Notes: generated by a model not told the origin, from the letters alone. DNA of 64,000 nt from Salticus scenicus (GCA_963930645.1 OZ005652.1:315933152-315997151), one strand, 5' to 3'; counted from the stretch's first letter, positions 44,779 to 56,459 are shown. A program made the numbers and translations.

Positions 44779-44781
<3 letters not shown>
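44260..44781. mobile_element. hAT-like element, candidate 2
   Basis: The ends are CAGGGATAGAAATTAA and, inverted, CAGGGCTCCAAATTAA. Flanks ATATATTA and TATATATA could be a target duplication but lie in AT repeats. The inner CCTTTGGTC motif links it to the preceding candidate. Confidence 0.5.

Positions 44782-44826
<45 letters not shown>
44782..44826. repeat. (TA)n microsatellite
   Basis: Alternating TA, interrupted once by ACA, directly at the right end of the preceding hAT-like element. Confidence 0.9.
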
Positions 44827-44827
<1 letters not shown>

Positions 44828-45318
44828 AACATATACCTATTGTTTGACATTTTATCGACCAAACTAGAAAAGATACTATAAATGTAACCAAAATTAAATT
44901 TTTCGTCAAAGACCGTGATTATGGAAATGAAAGGATAACTACCATCCTGATTTTGAAACTTTGTTATGTTAGCTACAACACCTGCTTTTAAAAATTGTGT
45001 TTAAAAAAAATATTTTTATGCAAATAAAAGTAACGGAACGTACTATCTCGTTTCTGGCTAGAAAAAGTGCTTTGTAAGTCTTATTATTACACGTAATGTA
45101 CAACGACATTATTTATTTCAGAATAGTAATGAAACTGCTAATAGCAACGAAGCCGTTTCTTTGCTTCAGAAAAACAATGAAACGGCTAGCTAGCAGGTAT
45201 ATCCACGAAATTTAGAAAAATTCCTATTTTGATGAAATCCAAATACATGAACAAATAATTATACAAATTTTAATTGCATTGGCTGTCTTCGAATATATGT
45301 ACATTAAATACATAGTCA

Positions 45319-45923
45319 CCACAAAACTAAAAAAGTTCTGAAATTCGTCGACAAAACTTATAGCTACTGTGCTAAAACGAATAAGGAAAAGTTTTTATGC
45401 AGAGATTACCTCATATATATATATATATATATATATATACATTCTTGAAGGGGATAAAATATCAAAAGATTAAAAAAAACAAAAAGCTAATAAAAATAAA
45501 CTAAATTAAATCAGAGTTTACACATTAAATGCACACTAAAATGCAGCAATTATAAGAAATGCAAACCTAAATAAAAATTAAACAGAAAAATAACAATGAA
45601 ACCAGAAAGATAATTAACCCAAAAAGCATTGAGGCTATCATCAGGAAGACCCCTCAAATGCAGGGTGGGACTAAGATACTTTTACCATTGCTAGTATCTC
45701 TTGAAATGTCTTGCTGTTCTTTCTTCACCCTGCATTTGAGGAGTCTCCTTGATGATAGTCTCAATGCTTTTTGGGTTAATTAACTTTCTGGTTTCATTGT
45801 TATTTTTCTGCGTAATTTGTACATATATATATACAAAACTAAAAAAGTTCTGAAATTCGTCGACAAAACTTATAGCTACTGCTCTAAAACGAATAAGGAA
45901 AAGTTTTTATGCAGAGATTACCT

Positions 45924-45954
<31 letters not shown>

Positions 45955-46163
45955 TCTTGAAGGGGATAAAATATCAAAAGATTAAAAAAAACAAAAAGCT
46001 AATAAAAAATAAACTAAATTAAATCAGAGTTTATACATTAAATGCGCACTAAAATGCAGCAATTTTAAAAAATGCAAACCTAAATAAAAATTAAACAGAA
46101 AAACAACAATGAAACCAGAAAGATAATTAACCCAAAAAGCATTGAGGCTATCATCAGGAAGAC
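45319..46163. repeat. Direct and inverted local duplication
   Basis: A roughly 330-bp block (AAAGTTCTGAAATTCGTCGA to GCATTGAGGCTATCATCAGG) occurs at about 45329-45650 and again at about 45844-46163. Between them, 45727-45825 is an inverted copy of its last 100 bp. Each block contains its own (AT)n run. The block end, read on the minus strand as CCTGATGATAGCCTC, is reminiscent of a PLE tail, but the GAAA half of a hammerhead is not seen. Confidence 0.8.
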
Positions 46164-46456
46164 GACATTTATATCATTATTTGTTTCAGCTTTATTTTTT
46201 TTAATTTGAGACTTGTTTTATCGATTTGAAAACACCTTTTGTGTTTTTATAGAAAAAGATGTATTTTACACAACATTAAATGTTAAGAAAAATAAATATT
46301 ATTTTATTCGATAAATACTTAAGTACAGTTATAGAATGATTAATTATGATAATTAGAAAAATCTAGTATAATTAGATAATAAAAATTCTTGAATATATAT
46401 AACACACTTTTAAAACCATTTATTTTGAAACAAAAATTAAATTCTACATAAAATTC

Positions 46457-47450
46457 TTAAAATAGCTTTTGAATTTATTTCAGCGAAACAAAGTTGTTAT
46501 TGAAAATATTTTTCCTTTTTGCACATTTTACAGGTATACTTCTTTCACGGTCTTTAATTTTTACTTTCTTCTATATTCAATAGAAGAAAGTATTGGATTC
46601 GTAAAAATTTTCCACCTCGGGTTTTTGATGGATTTACACGTTTTGAGAGCTGTAGAATATGAGTTGACTATTTTTAGAAAATGTCTGTCTCTGTGTGTGC
46701 GTGTGACAGAATTTTGTGGCTACTGTATCTCAGGAACTACTGAACAGAATTTCATACAAATTGGTATGTAGTTGCACCTTGACATAAATTAGTGCCTATG
46801 AACATTTGGTAAAAATTGTCTTGCATGTTGCGTTGCCATCCCGCTTTTTCTTCAAAATTTTGCATAAATGTGCATAAAGAAAATTGTTTTTTAAGTAATT
46901 ATTATGAAATTTGCAAGAATTATTTATAATAGAGATAGTCAATTGGGAAAAAAAATTTGTATGTGTAAGAGCCTCGCTATGGATTATTGATAATAGTAGT
47001 AGTTAATAAGGGAAAAAAATTTGTGCATGTGGGGGCATCGCTTCCCCCCTGGGGGGGGGGGGGGGTAAATTTTCAAGATGGGTATCTTTCGAAAGGTCTC
47101 GTCAACACCTTTAAAACGAATGTTTGAACTATAAATATGTGATAATTTAAAACAAAGTTATCGACTTTTTTTTTTTTACTTTAACGAAAAATAACTTTGA
47201 AAAAAAAAATCGTATTTTTTTTGTAAATATTGTTACTGAGTGAATTTGTATAGATAAATATAGAAGAAAGTCTTGTGGCGGCCATAACATACTAGTTCAT
47301 CTTTGTTTTTCTTCCATCTTCCTTTTCATATAAAAGTAAATAATCTTCGTCATAGCAAATTCGTACATATTTATCAAACCTAAATTAAAGATTTTTAAAT
47401 ACAAATTAAATACTACATTACATTTTTAAAATAATACTTTTTTTTTTCAT
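46457..47450 (-). pseudogene. Decayed terminal-exon copy 4, split by a transposon
   Basis: 46457-46549 matches the downstream flank of the channel-gene last exon (CTTAAAATAG, CAAAGTTGTTATTGAAAATA). After the DINE-like insertion, 47296-47400 matches the exon itself (CATCTTCCTTTTCATATAAAAGT, GCAAATTCGTACATA). No open frame remains. See the terminal exon at 48085-48258. Confidence 0.6.
46550..47295 (+). mobile_element. DINE-1/HINE-like element, copy d
   Basis: It begins near a hairpin ACTTTCTTCTATA/AATAGAAGAAAGT and has TTTACACGTTTTGAGAG and a GTCT-GTGT microsatellite. It carries the CTGGGGGGGGGG block and CTTTCGAAAGGTCTCG, and ends GCCATAACATACTAG (CTAG 47292-47295) before T. Near the end, TAGAAGAAAGT repeats the 5' subterminal word. 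It has inserted into the fourth copy of the channel terminal exon. Confidence 0.65.
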
Positions 47451-47672
47451 GTGTGTGACACAAAGTCGTTATTGAAAATATTTTCCTTCTTACACATTCT
47501 ACATATTTATCAATATCTGCGTCTAGCACGTTTCTTCGTTTTTGCCTTTATTTGTGATGCATCTTCCTTTTTATGTAAGAGTACATCATGATTACAACAA
47601 ATTCATACATATTGGTTAAGCATAAATTAATACAGTTTCAAATATAAATTAAAAACTACACGATTTTCTTAA
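47428..47672 (-). pseudogene. Decayed terminal-exon copy 3
   Basis: It matches the 3' half of the DEG/ENaC last exon and its downstream flank, for example ATATCTGCGTCTAGCACGTTTCTTC and GCATCTTCCTTTTTATGTAA on the plus strand, compared with 48092-48160. The membrane-segment half of the exon is missing and the frame is lost. Confidence 0.7.
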
Positions 47673-47998
47673 AATAATTCTCCAAATGTTTGTTTTGGTG
47701 ACAAATACCTATTATTTAAAATTAGTTTATCTTTTACACATTTTATCAACGATATCTGCATCTAGCCCGTTTCTTTAATTTTCACCTTTATTTTTGTTGC
47801 ATCGTCTTTTTTATGTAAAAGTATACAATCTTGATAACAGCAAATTTCTACATACTGATTAATCACTAATTAATACATTTAAAAAAAAAGTATAATATAT
47901 AGTAAACTACATACTATACAATATGTAGTATTTATAACTATATACTATATAATCATGTAGAATTTATAATATACTACATAAATACTCTACATGACTTT
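47673..47998 (-). pseudogene. Decayed terminal-exon copy 2
   Basis: It is the same arrangement as copy 3: ATATCTGCATCTAGCCCGTT, TTGTTGCATCGTCTTTTTTA and ATGTAAAAGTATACAATCTT against the real exon. A one-base insertion and a premature stop (TAG after an ATG) break the frame. It is followed on the plus strand by TATA-rich sequence near 47900-47985. Confidence 0.7.
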
Positions 47999-48084
47999 CT
48001 TAAAATAATTCTCCAAAAGTTTGTTTCAGTGACATATACTTATTGTTTAAAAGTAGTTTAATTTTTTCAGATTTTACAGATTTA

Positions 48085-48258
48085 TCAGTGATATCTGCGT
48101 CTAGCACGTTTCTTCATCTTTCGTCTTTGTTTCTGTTGCATCTTCCTTTTTATGTAAAAGTAGATAATCTTGATAAGTGCAAATTCATACATGTTGAGTA
48201 AAGAGAATCCTAGCCATAATCCGCTGTAACCTCCAAGAAGACTAAAGAGTTCAATGAA
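48085..48258 (-). CDS. DEG/ENaC channel, terminal exon
   Basis: This encodes the last 57 residues of a degenerin/epithelial-sodium-channel family subunit, a plasma-membrane cation channel with two membrane segments. The exon opens after a clear acceptor (TTTTGTTTTTGCAG) in phase 0. It reads FIELFSLLGGYSGLWLGFSL, the hallmark second membrane segment in which the GGxxGLxLGxS motif lines the pore filter. YEFALIKIIYFYIKRK follows, then a short basic cytoplasmic tail, and the stop is at 48085-48087. It joins in frame to the exon at 56460-56535. The rest of the gene is presumably beyond the right edge. The tail, rich in Lys and Arg, may be longer or shorter in relatives. Tandem decayed copies of its end lie downstream. 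Confidence 0.85.
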   Translation of the reverse strand, partial: FIELFSLLGGYSGLWLGFSLLNMYEFALIKIIYFYIKRKMQQKQRRKMKKRARRRYH

Positions 48259-48719
48259 CTGCAAAAACAAAAGTACGTTTAATATACTTCATTAAGAACA
48301 AAAGGAATGTCTTCATGTCAATAATATTACACAGGAAGTTAACAGAAGTTAACAAAAATTTGTATGCTGATAAATATTGGTAAGTTACGAATTTTAATTC
48401 GAAATTTAAAATTCGTAAAATAATTAATTTTTATAAATTTATTTAAAAGTTAAAATTTACCTAGCATTTATTTCCTATTATTAATTGTATCATTTAATAA
48501 TTAAAAAAAATAAGTAAACATATTTATAGGGAACGGTTTTTTTTAACGTTGTTTTGTAACATATAATTAAATATTACATTTGTTAATTAATGATTCATCT
48601 TGTTTTATCCTAAAATTTTTACTTTATTTTATCTATAAATGGAAAAAAGAATAATTTTGGAGAAAAAAATTTTAAATCAAATTTTTACTATAAATAAATA
48701 TGTTAGTGTCTATAATTCG

Positions 48720-50110
48720 GAAATAAAGTTTTAAGTTGATGACGTATGTGTCTTTATGTATGTCTGTATGTGTGTATGAAACTGTTATAAACGTAACTCA
48801 AAATAGATATTGGCAGAGAAACTAAATTGGGTAGTCTAAATCTGTATTACATGGTGATATTACTTAAAAAATTTCAGTGGGCGAAATTTATATTTGATAC
48901 GTTTAAAATTTTTAGATAAAGTTAAATATAATGGAAATAAAATATATTTTTTATATTCACAAAAGAATAGACTAGAATATTTTTGATATAACGTGGTATG
49001 AAAAGCATTCTTTTTTCGATTACAAGAAAAGAAGTCCGAAGTATTAAGGCTATTTAAATGGCTCATGGTACTTTGCAAGTCGTTTACTTTTAATTTTTAA
49101 CATTTTCTAGCAATGTTGAAAAGCGTTTATGACTTCAGTTTGTCGGTCTGTCTCTACATCTGTTTGTCCATGTGTCTGCCTATCCGGCTGTAACTCCCGA
49201 AAATACTCATGGAGTTCCTTTAATGTTATTCAAGTTTACTGTAGAATGTTCGCTATTGAAAATGCGATAAACACTACCACACGTTTAAGTACAGGAACAC
49301 CTGAAAGTATTCCAAAGCATTGCGTTGTATGAGCGGTTTTTCTATAAATTATATTTCAATGACGTTTTCGATAAATCCTAATGAAATTAACAATTACTCT
49401 TCATATGCACAAAAACATATTTTCTATAGAATATAGTATGATTAGCATTGAGATTTATAAACTACATAAAAATTATTCAGATACATTGAGGACTATAAGC
49501 AAAAATTGCTGCAGTTTATTTTTGTTTTTATTAAACATTTTTAACACTTCCTAACAATGTTTAAATATGATTATGATTCGAATTAACTCGTCTGTCATTC
49601 TGTTCGTCTACCTATATGTCTATCCGTCCATCTCCAGTGTAAGTAAATACGTTCATTATTTCTTCAAACTTATATTTATTATTCAAGTTTACTATGGCAT
49701 GTTTGCTAATCAAATTGGTGTAAATATCACAACTGGTTTGTGTACAATTTTCGTTTGTAATGGTTTGTGACACCCAAAAGAATGTCAATGTTTTTCGTTT
49801 TATGAGATGCATTTTTATAAATAATATTTAAATGACTTTGTACTGCCCAAATCATAATGAAATTAGCATTTATTATCCATGTGCTAAAAAAATGCTTTCT
49901 ATAGTATATGTGTGTCTAGAGTTGAGATTTACATGACAACACTAAAATATTCAGATACATTAAAAGCTACAATGGGAAATTTCTAGAATTGCACCTTCAT
50001 TTGTATTAAGTGACTGTAATAATTTCCGATAATGTTTAAGATTAATTGAGTTTAATTAGTCTCTCTGTCTATCTTTCTGGCCTTCAATTTGTTCGTTGCG
50101 TCATCACGTA
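48720..50110 (+). repeat. 440-470-bp tandem repeat, about 3 copies
   Basis: Units share CTTTTTAACATTTTCTAGCAATG-type starts (about 49097, 49537 and, weaker, 50008), followed by a GTCTGTCT-like stretch and TATTCAAGTTTACT. They are highly diverged. A partly inverted relative with CTGTCTGTCT and CAGACAGACATACAGACG lies at 58080-58640. It probably belongs to the DINE-like group. Confidence 0.55.
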
Positions 50111-51104
50111 GGCAAAGTACATTAAAGATTAAGTGGTGGAACAAGTACGTAGAGTTGGAAAGTGTTAATAATCTACGCGAGCCGCATGATTTTTCGTTGT
50201 TGTTTTTTATTGATTGTGTGGAAGACCAAATTTAAGTACACTTTTTAGTGCATATAAAATTTACAGAACTAAAAATAGGGCTGTTTAAAATTAGTCGAAT
50301 ACGTTTCAAAGAGTCATATGGGTGAAAATTGTTCTTGGTAATTTATTTATTTATTTTAATTTAATAACATTCTTAATTGTTGTATGAATGTAGCTATATT
50401 ATTCATGCGAAGAATCAAGGAGTGCAGCAGAATCATTCACAGAGGAACATATGTCAAATAGAAACATTTTTTAATAATAATTTGAATTTTTTTAAAGTAT
50501 TGAGGTAATATTCAAATGTATGATAAGTGAAAGTAACATTCAGTGTCCCACCATATTATTTCCTTTTCTTTCGTTTTATTCTAAATTGCATATTCATTTC
50601 TGTTAGTGTATAATCCTATTCAATTCTATTTTTTATATCCTACAGATTAAAAAAAAAAATCCTTTTTTTATTAATTCTTTTTACTGCAAATAGTCAAGAA
50701 TATTTTCCTTTATTTCGGCAGAAATATCATTTACAGTTTTTCTTTCTTTCTTCTTTTTTTTTTTTAAGAAAAAGAATTATTTATAAAAATACTCTAATTA
50801 TCACGTCAAATTATGTAATTTCTTTCTTTTCATGCGTAAAAAGGAACTTACTGAAATTGCTATATAAACAGTAAAGTAGAAACAATAACAGGAGAAACAT
50901 TTTGGTAACTAAAAATTACCCATCTGTAAAAATTTAATTTATATACAAGAAATGCTGTTTGCAAGAAAATAATATGTTAGCAGAAATATATTTAATTGAG
51001 CATTAAACAATAAAAAACAATTAACAATTGCAATTGCTCAAAAAATATTTTTCTTTGTGTATTTTTTAGTTGTTTTTTTTTTCTTCTTTTTTTTTATGCA
51101 CCGA

Positions 51105-51108
51105 AATG

Positions 51109-51141
<33 letters not shown>

Positions 51142-51146
51142 CATTA
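51105..51146. repeat. (TTA)n microsatellite
   Basis: ATT repeats about 12 times at the end of the H3 Helitron, consistent with insertion next to a simple repeat. Confidence 0.8.
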
Positions 51147-51448
51147 CTAGTATATAGCCCCGTCAAAAATGACGGAATGTGAACGATAAATCTTGAAAAC
51201 AATATTTAGATCATGAAGATTACCAAGTGATCATTCAAATGTATTTTCAGTTTTTGTTTAGAAATCAAATGTGTTTCGATATTTTCTAATTTTCGTTCTG
51301 AAATTAAAAAAATTCTACCCGATCAATAAATATGAATGACAAAAAAACCGCTGGGTGACAAAAAATATAGGCCCGAAAACACAACAGTAACAACACATCC
51401 CAGTGTTCCATTAAGTGCTCCATTTAAAGTCCTCATAATAAGAATAAT
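51147..51448 (-). mobile_element. Helitron H3 3' end, minus
   Basis: Read on the minus strand it ends CCGTCATTTTTGACGG (hairpin), GGCTATATACTAG, then T, with CTAG at 51147-51150. It matches the terminus at 10016-10019. The body is cut after about 300 bp by the DINE-like element at 51449. Confidence 0.7.
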
Positions 51449-52345
51449 CTAGTGTGTCACTCACACGACTTTCTCTTACCCTGAAATTTAATGCTATAAG
51501 TACAGGTTGGAGATTAAGAGGTGAGATAACGTGTACTGTTATGTAAACCTATGTTAAACAATTCAAATTAGGGTTCGGAAGAGTTTTATATGATAATTAG
51601 TTCTGGCTCCCCTCAACCCCCCGTTTCATTAATGCACCTACATTCATATAGAATTTAATTCGGTTATTAAAAAATAATTCAGTTAAAAAAAAATAATTTA
51701 TTAAAATTATTTTAAAAAGTTATCTTGTATGATAACACAGACGATTTCCATATTAGAGAAATAGTATAACACTAAATATCTAAAAAAAAGTTGAATTTAT
51801 TCTCAATATTAAAGTAAAAAGAGATAAGCGAGATCTTTTGAAAGATACCCATCATGAAAATTTACTCCACTCGAGGGAGGACATCTACCCCAGGGGGGGG
51901 GAGAGGTGAGGCTCCTACATACACAAAAAAAAAAATTTCCCAGTTGACTATCTCTATTACAAAAAATATGTATTTGTTTCATTTGGTTTAGTGCAGTCTA
52001 TAGATGTTAAATTCTACTTACTTGCAATTTCCCCCATAGACCGCCGTAATGTATTTGAATACTTTTGAATGTCCCTGTACACGAACCATTTGCTTCATCT
52101 TAACGAAAAGCTTACTGTAGCATTCCTATATGATACACATTTAGAATACCGAGTTTGGAATTTCTGCTACTATTCGTTCTTGAGATATGCTGATAACAGA
52201 CACACAGATAGACACAGAGACCATTCGCTAAAAACGTGATTTTCGTATTCAGGGGACCTCAGAACATGTAAGTATAACAAAAACTCACGTTCGAAAATTT
52301 GACCCTAAAACAATACTTTCTCGACCCTATGGGTAAGAGGAAGTA
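51449..52345 (-). mobile_element. DINE-1/HINE-like element, copy e
   Basis: This is an inverted relative of 7149-8012. On the minus strand the 5' subterminal word is CTTCCTCTTACCC near 52344. The microsatellite is TCTGTGTCTATCTGTGTGTC, a unit with TGTACAGGGACATTC follows, and the CCCCCCCTGGGG block comes after it. GGGTAAGAGAAAGT is followed by the terminal hairpin CGTGTGAGTGACACAC and TAG. Confidence 0.7.
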
Positions 52346-52359
52346 AATAACGATTCACT

Positions 52360-53290
52360 TCATTTTACCAAAATACTTTAAGACTATCGAAGATCGAAGA
52401 TCCTGTTTCCAAATACGTAAGCGAAATGTGACGTCATTGACCGTCCGTGGATTCAAGAAATGATTTCCTATATGTTAATCGTCCATTGTATATTTTGTAA
52501 AAAATTATTAAAAATCGAGGAAAATTATTTTCCGATTTTAATACCCGTATTTGGGTATAGGTATGATATCGTATCCATGTGTTAGATTGAGTTATTTTGC
52601 TGTCAAATTGACAAAATTTTAAATTTCAAAACTGTGTCATCTTTGGCGTTTTTTGTATTTGGCGATTAAAAACATACTACGAAAATATACATGCCAGACG
52701 TTTATTTTCGTAATACGTATTGTATGATATATTGTTTCATATAATTCAGTTAAAATAACCATGATTTTTGAAAGGAATGAAATATGTTCGCCAAATAATT
52801 TGGCGACATATTTTTTCCGCCAAGGATGACAGATATATTAAATCTATTCCGCTGCAACATATGAGTATCTTATATCAGACACTTTATTTAAACATTTGAA
52901 AACAAATTTGACTTCAAATTATGATAGAATATTTATCATTTTCCTTTTAATTAGTATATTAGTTGGATATTTATTGTGTAAATATCATCCTTTGAAATGA
53001 AATGTTTATGTTTTCAATCAAATATGGAAGTTTGCCATTTTATTTTTCTAAAGTTTTGAAATTTAAAATTTAAATTTTATCAATGTTACAGCAAAAACAA
53101 CGTAATCTAACGCATGCACACGATAACTAATACATATCTATACCGAAATATGGGAATTAAAATCGGGAAATAATTTTCCTCAATTTTTAATAATTTTTTG
53201 CAAAAACTCCAATGGGCGATTAACATAGGAAATCTTTTTCTTGCATCCACTGACGCCCAGTGACGTCATCACTTTGCTTGCGTATTTTCT
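52360..53290. repeat. Fold-back made of H1 Helitron interior
   Basis: 52380-52980 matches the interior of H1 (about 13720-14350) in direct orientation but diverged: CGATTTTAATACCCGTATTT, TCAAATTGACAAAATTTTAA, TTTGGCGA and so on. 53030-53285 holds an inverted second copy of its first 250 bp (ATGGGAATTAAAATCGGG, CCAATGGGCGATTAACATAG). Neither Helitron end is present. Confidence 0.65.
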
Positions 53291-54568
53291 AACTAACTAC
53301 CTAATAATTACAGACACTCCATGCTAACCCAAATTCACCTCTACTCTATACTCCCAACCAGCTATCTCACCCACAACATCGCCAAAATATCCAGGATCCA
53401 GCTAGGGACTTTCTCATTCTCAACCGAACATTTTATCTTGACTCGACATTATCACCTTAGACTACCCTACTTTCAATACTCATTTCAACTGGTGACCTTT
53501 ACTTGCCCAACCAAACATTCTATCCCAACTATAACTTTACATTAATTTCAAAACTAAAATCAACTGGCGACATTTACGTACTGAACTCGACGCCAATCAT
53601 ACCATACAATGTAAACAAATAATGAAGCTTGATAAAAATATTTAAAGACTTTAATATGCTTTTACAAATATATTTTAAGATTTTTAAGGCTTTAATATGT
53701 TTTAGAAATATTTTAAGCATTTTTTTTTTTTTAATGAAACAGTCAAAGAGTCGTTCATTTGCAATTAAAGAGTTGTCCATTTGAAATTTGTATTTTCTGA
53801 ATGGCAACAAATTATGTGTGTTTTTATTTGGCATTGCGTTGTTTATAATCATGAAGTTACATAATTCTATTTATAGGTTCATGTTTATAATAGCCAGTGA
53901 TCCGTTATATTTAATTAAACATTTAAACATTACAATTGAATAGTTTTTCAAGGTTTTAGACGGAATAAATAACAATATGTGCGATACAAAACATGTATGA
54001 AAATGATATGTATGTTTTCGTAAGTTGAATTGAACAAATTAAGGAAAAAAAAAATGGCTGCCAAAAGTCTCTGTTTTGAAGCGGTGCAAACCGGAATCGT
54101 GAATGACAGATGAGGATGAGGGTCATTATATATATTAATATTATTATTAGTTCTCAGTATTCAATTATCCGAATCATTCCTGAACAAAAATTGCACTTTC
54201 ATCTGCAGTCATCAACCTGATAACTTATCCAGCGATTTTCACTGGCAAACTAAGTGTAGCAAAATTATATCAGTACATCAAACATTGATATTCCTTATCA
54301 TAGCTGTTCTTATTATCAAAAATTACAGTGTGAAGTAGGAAAAGTGTAATTAAGATTTGGTCAAGTTTAAATTTGACCACTTTTTGTTAAGTTGCTGTCA
54401 TACTTACACTTCCGAAATCTTTTAGGCATAAACTACAACTAATTGGCTTTCAAAAAATATGAGATTTCTATAATTTGACAGTGTGCTACTTAAAGAAATA
54501 AATTATGAAAATTGTGTGTTTCGTGATTTTTTGACCCATGGTTTGGGAAAGTGTAACCTCACTTTGTA
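53291..54568. other. Non-coding, with a G-poor stretch
   Basis: 53300-53570 is almost free of G on the plus strand and rich in C, A and T (for example CAACCAGCTATCTCACCCAC). CAACTGGTGACCTTTACTTG and CAACTGGCGACATTTACGT near its end resemble retroelement LTR/primer-site wording, but no element could be delimited. The rest shows nothing. Confidence 0.4.
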
Positions 54569-54781
54569 CAGTTGGTAACAAAAGTCTCCGAACACTAGCA
54601 AAAATTCCTATGTAAAAAAAAGTACACTTAATACAGTTTTGTTAAATAAATCCTTGTCGAATCCTGTTCTTAGTCAGTCTAAAAACAGGATTCGACAAGG
54701 ATTTATTTAACAAAACTGTATTAAGTGTACTTTTTTATATAGGAATTTTTGCTATCGTTTGGAGACTTTTGTTACCGACTG
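54569..54781. mobile_element. Palindromic TA-flanked MITE, copy 1
   Basis: 213 bp consisting almost entirely of two about 100-bp inverted arms. The ends CAGTTGGTAACAAAAGTC and its mirror at ACTTTTGTTACCGACTG are flanked by TA. Tc1/mariner-type, non-coding. Confidence 0.9.
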
Positions 54782-55145
54782 TATACCCATATAAAATACA
54801 TTAGAAGATAGTTTATTCAAGTTGCTAGATATTTAAAACTTTCAGGAATCTGCGTTTATTTAAATTTTTAAAATATCTTAACTCATTACAGAGTTGTGAA
54901 TTTTTCGTTACGTCGCTAACTACCAATTCACATATTAATCATTTTAACAGTTTTACAAAACCTTAAAATGTTCAAGGTATTGAATCTAATTGAAAATTAA
55001 AAGCTAAAACTAAAAATCAAAGTAAAATATGTATAAATGATACAGTTAAATTTCTTGGAACAGATATAAATACATTGGGTTATATAATTACGCCGAAATA
55101 TAATTATCCTGTTTGCATTTTTCCGAGATACAAAATCCAGAGGTA

Positions 55146-55358
55146 CAGTCGGTAACAAAATAGTCAGAACACTAGCAAATATTCCTATGTAAAAAAAATA
55201 CGCTTAATACAGTTTTGATAAATAAATCCTTGTCGAATCCTGTTATTAGACTGACTAAGAACAGGATTCGACAAGGATTTATTTAACAAAATACTATTAA
55301 GTGTACTTTTCTTACATAGGAATTTTTGCTAGTGTTCGGATACTTTTGTTACCGACTG
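55146..55358. mobile_element. Palindromic TA-flanked MITE, copy 2
   Basis: Same family and same length as copy 1, with ends CAGTCGGTAACAAAA and TTTTGTTACCGACTG between TA dinucleotides. Confidence 0.9.
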
Positions 55359-55587
55359 TAAGTGTAATCACGGGTGAAGAGCGAAAAAAGCTTAAGTAAT
55401 AGAAGAAATCAGAAGTTAGATTCAAAATCTACATACGAAACTTTGTTTCCATACCAAAACCTGTGAAGTTTATTTCACAAATATAGCGAATTTTGAAATG
55501 AGCTTTCTTCAGAGAGGGAAATGTATGTAATTTTCAAACTTCTAACATTATGACTGTTTCATATTTGATTTGTTTTCAAAAAGCTAA

Positions 55588-55614
55588 ATATATATATATA
55601 TATATATATATATA
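55588..55614. repeat. (TA)n microsatellite
   Basis: Alternating TA of about 26 bases. Confidence 0.85.
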
Positions 55615-55924
55615 AGATTCAAGAAAACAGATAGAATGTCTGATTGGTCCAAAGTTTGCTTCCCAGGTATTTTATGAGGCGAGGTTAGACTTACCCCATT
55701 TTATCCTATTTAAACTGTATTAGTTATAAAAATGTCATGCATATAATAAATTCAAAGTGTATGTGGACTTCAAGTACATAATAAAAATCTGCATGTATTG
55801 AAGCAAATTTGTTTAAAAAAATGAACAGTCAAAGGGTTAAAAATTTCATCGCATAAGTGAAAAGATAATAGATAAAAGAGGATTGAATAATATTTTTTTT
55901 CTGTGACTTTTGAATCACCAGGTA

Positions 55925-56124
55925 CAGTCGGTAACAAAAGTCTCCGAACAATAGCAAAAATTCCTATGTAAGAAAAGTACACTTTATACAGTTTTGTTAA
56001 ATAAATCCTTGTCGAATCCTATTTTAGTCAGTCTAAAAACAGATTCGACAAGGATTTGTTTATCAAAACTGTATTAAAAGTACTCTTTTTATATAGGAAT
56101 TTTCGCTAGTTTTGTTACCGACTG
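55925..56124. mobile_element. Palindromic TA-flanked MITE, copy 3
   Basis: About 200 bp with the same termini. The right arm has lost about 13 bases (GCTAGTTTTGTTACCG). Confidence 0.9.
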
Positions 56125-56459
56125 TATATAGTTTAGTATTTTTAGAATATATTATTATTCTTATACAGATCATTCAGCCATAACTTCTTGCAAGACAGTG
56201 TATATCAAACTATTTTTAAATGCTTAAGAATAAGAGCTTTGTAAAATTCAAGATCAAAAATATTTCGGGTCGAAAAAGTGAAACACATTCCTTCATCAAA
56301 AGGGAAGTGATCTCATGAGCACATCCCACCGCATTATATGGCGAATTATAAATATTAAATTTCTGTATGTACATCTTTATCATAATAATAATTATAAAGT
56401 AATTAATCTATTTTTTAATATTTTAATCTTTAAACTTGTTATAAAAAATTATAAATTAC

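Larger units (their letters stand above)
48259..56459 (-). other. Last intron of the DEG/ENaC gene
   Basis: The donor is G|GTAATT at 56459-56458 and the acceptor TTTTTGCAG ends at 48259, giving about 8.2 kb. It is filled by tandem repeats, Helitron-type pieces and MITEs listed separately. 48259-48719 and 50110-51100 are AT-rich with nothing recognised. Confidence 0.75.

Noticed and set aside
44542..44881. Frames across the (TA)n microsatellite
   Set aside because: Composed largely of Tyr-Ile repeats from TA translation.
45640..45770. Hammerhead motif in CCTGATGATAG segment
   Set aside because: The second half of the core (GAAA with a stem III and cleavage site) is missing.
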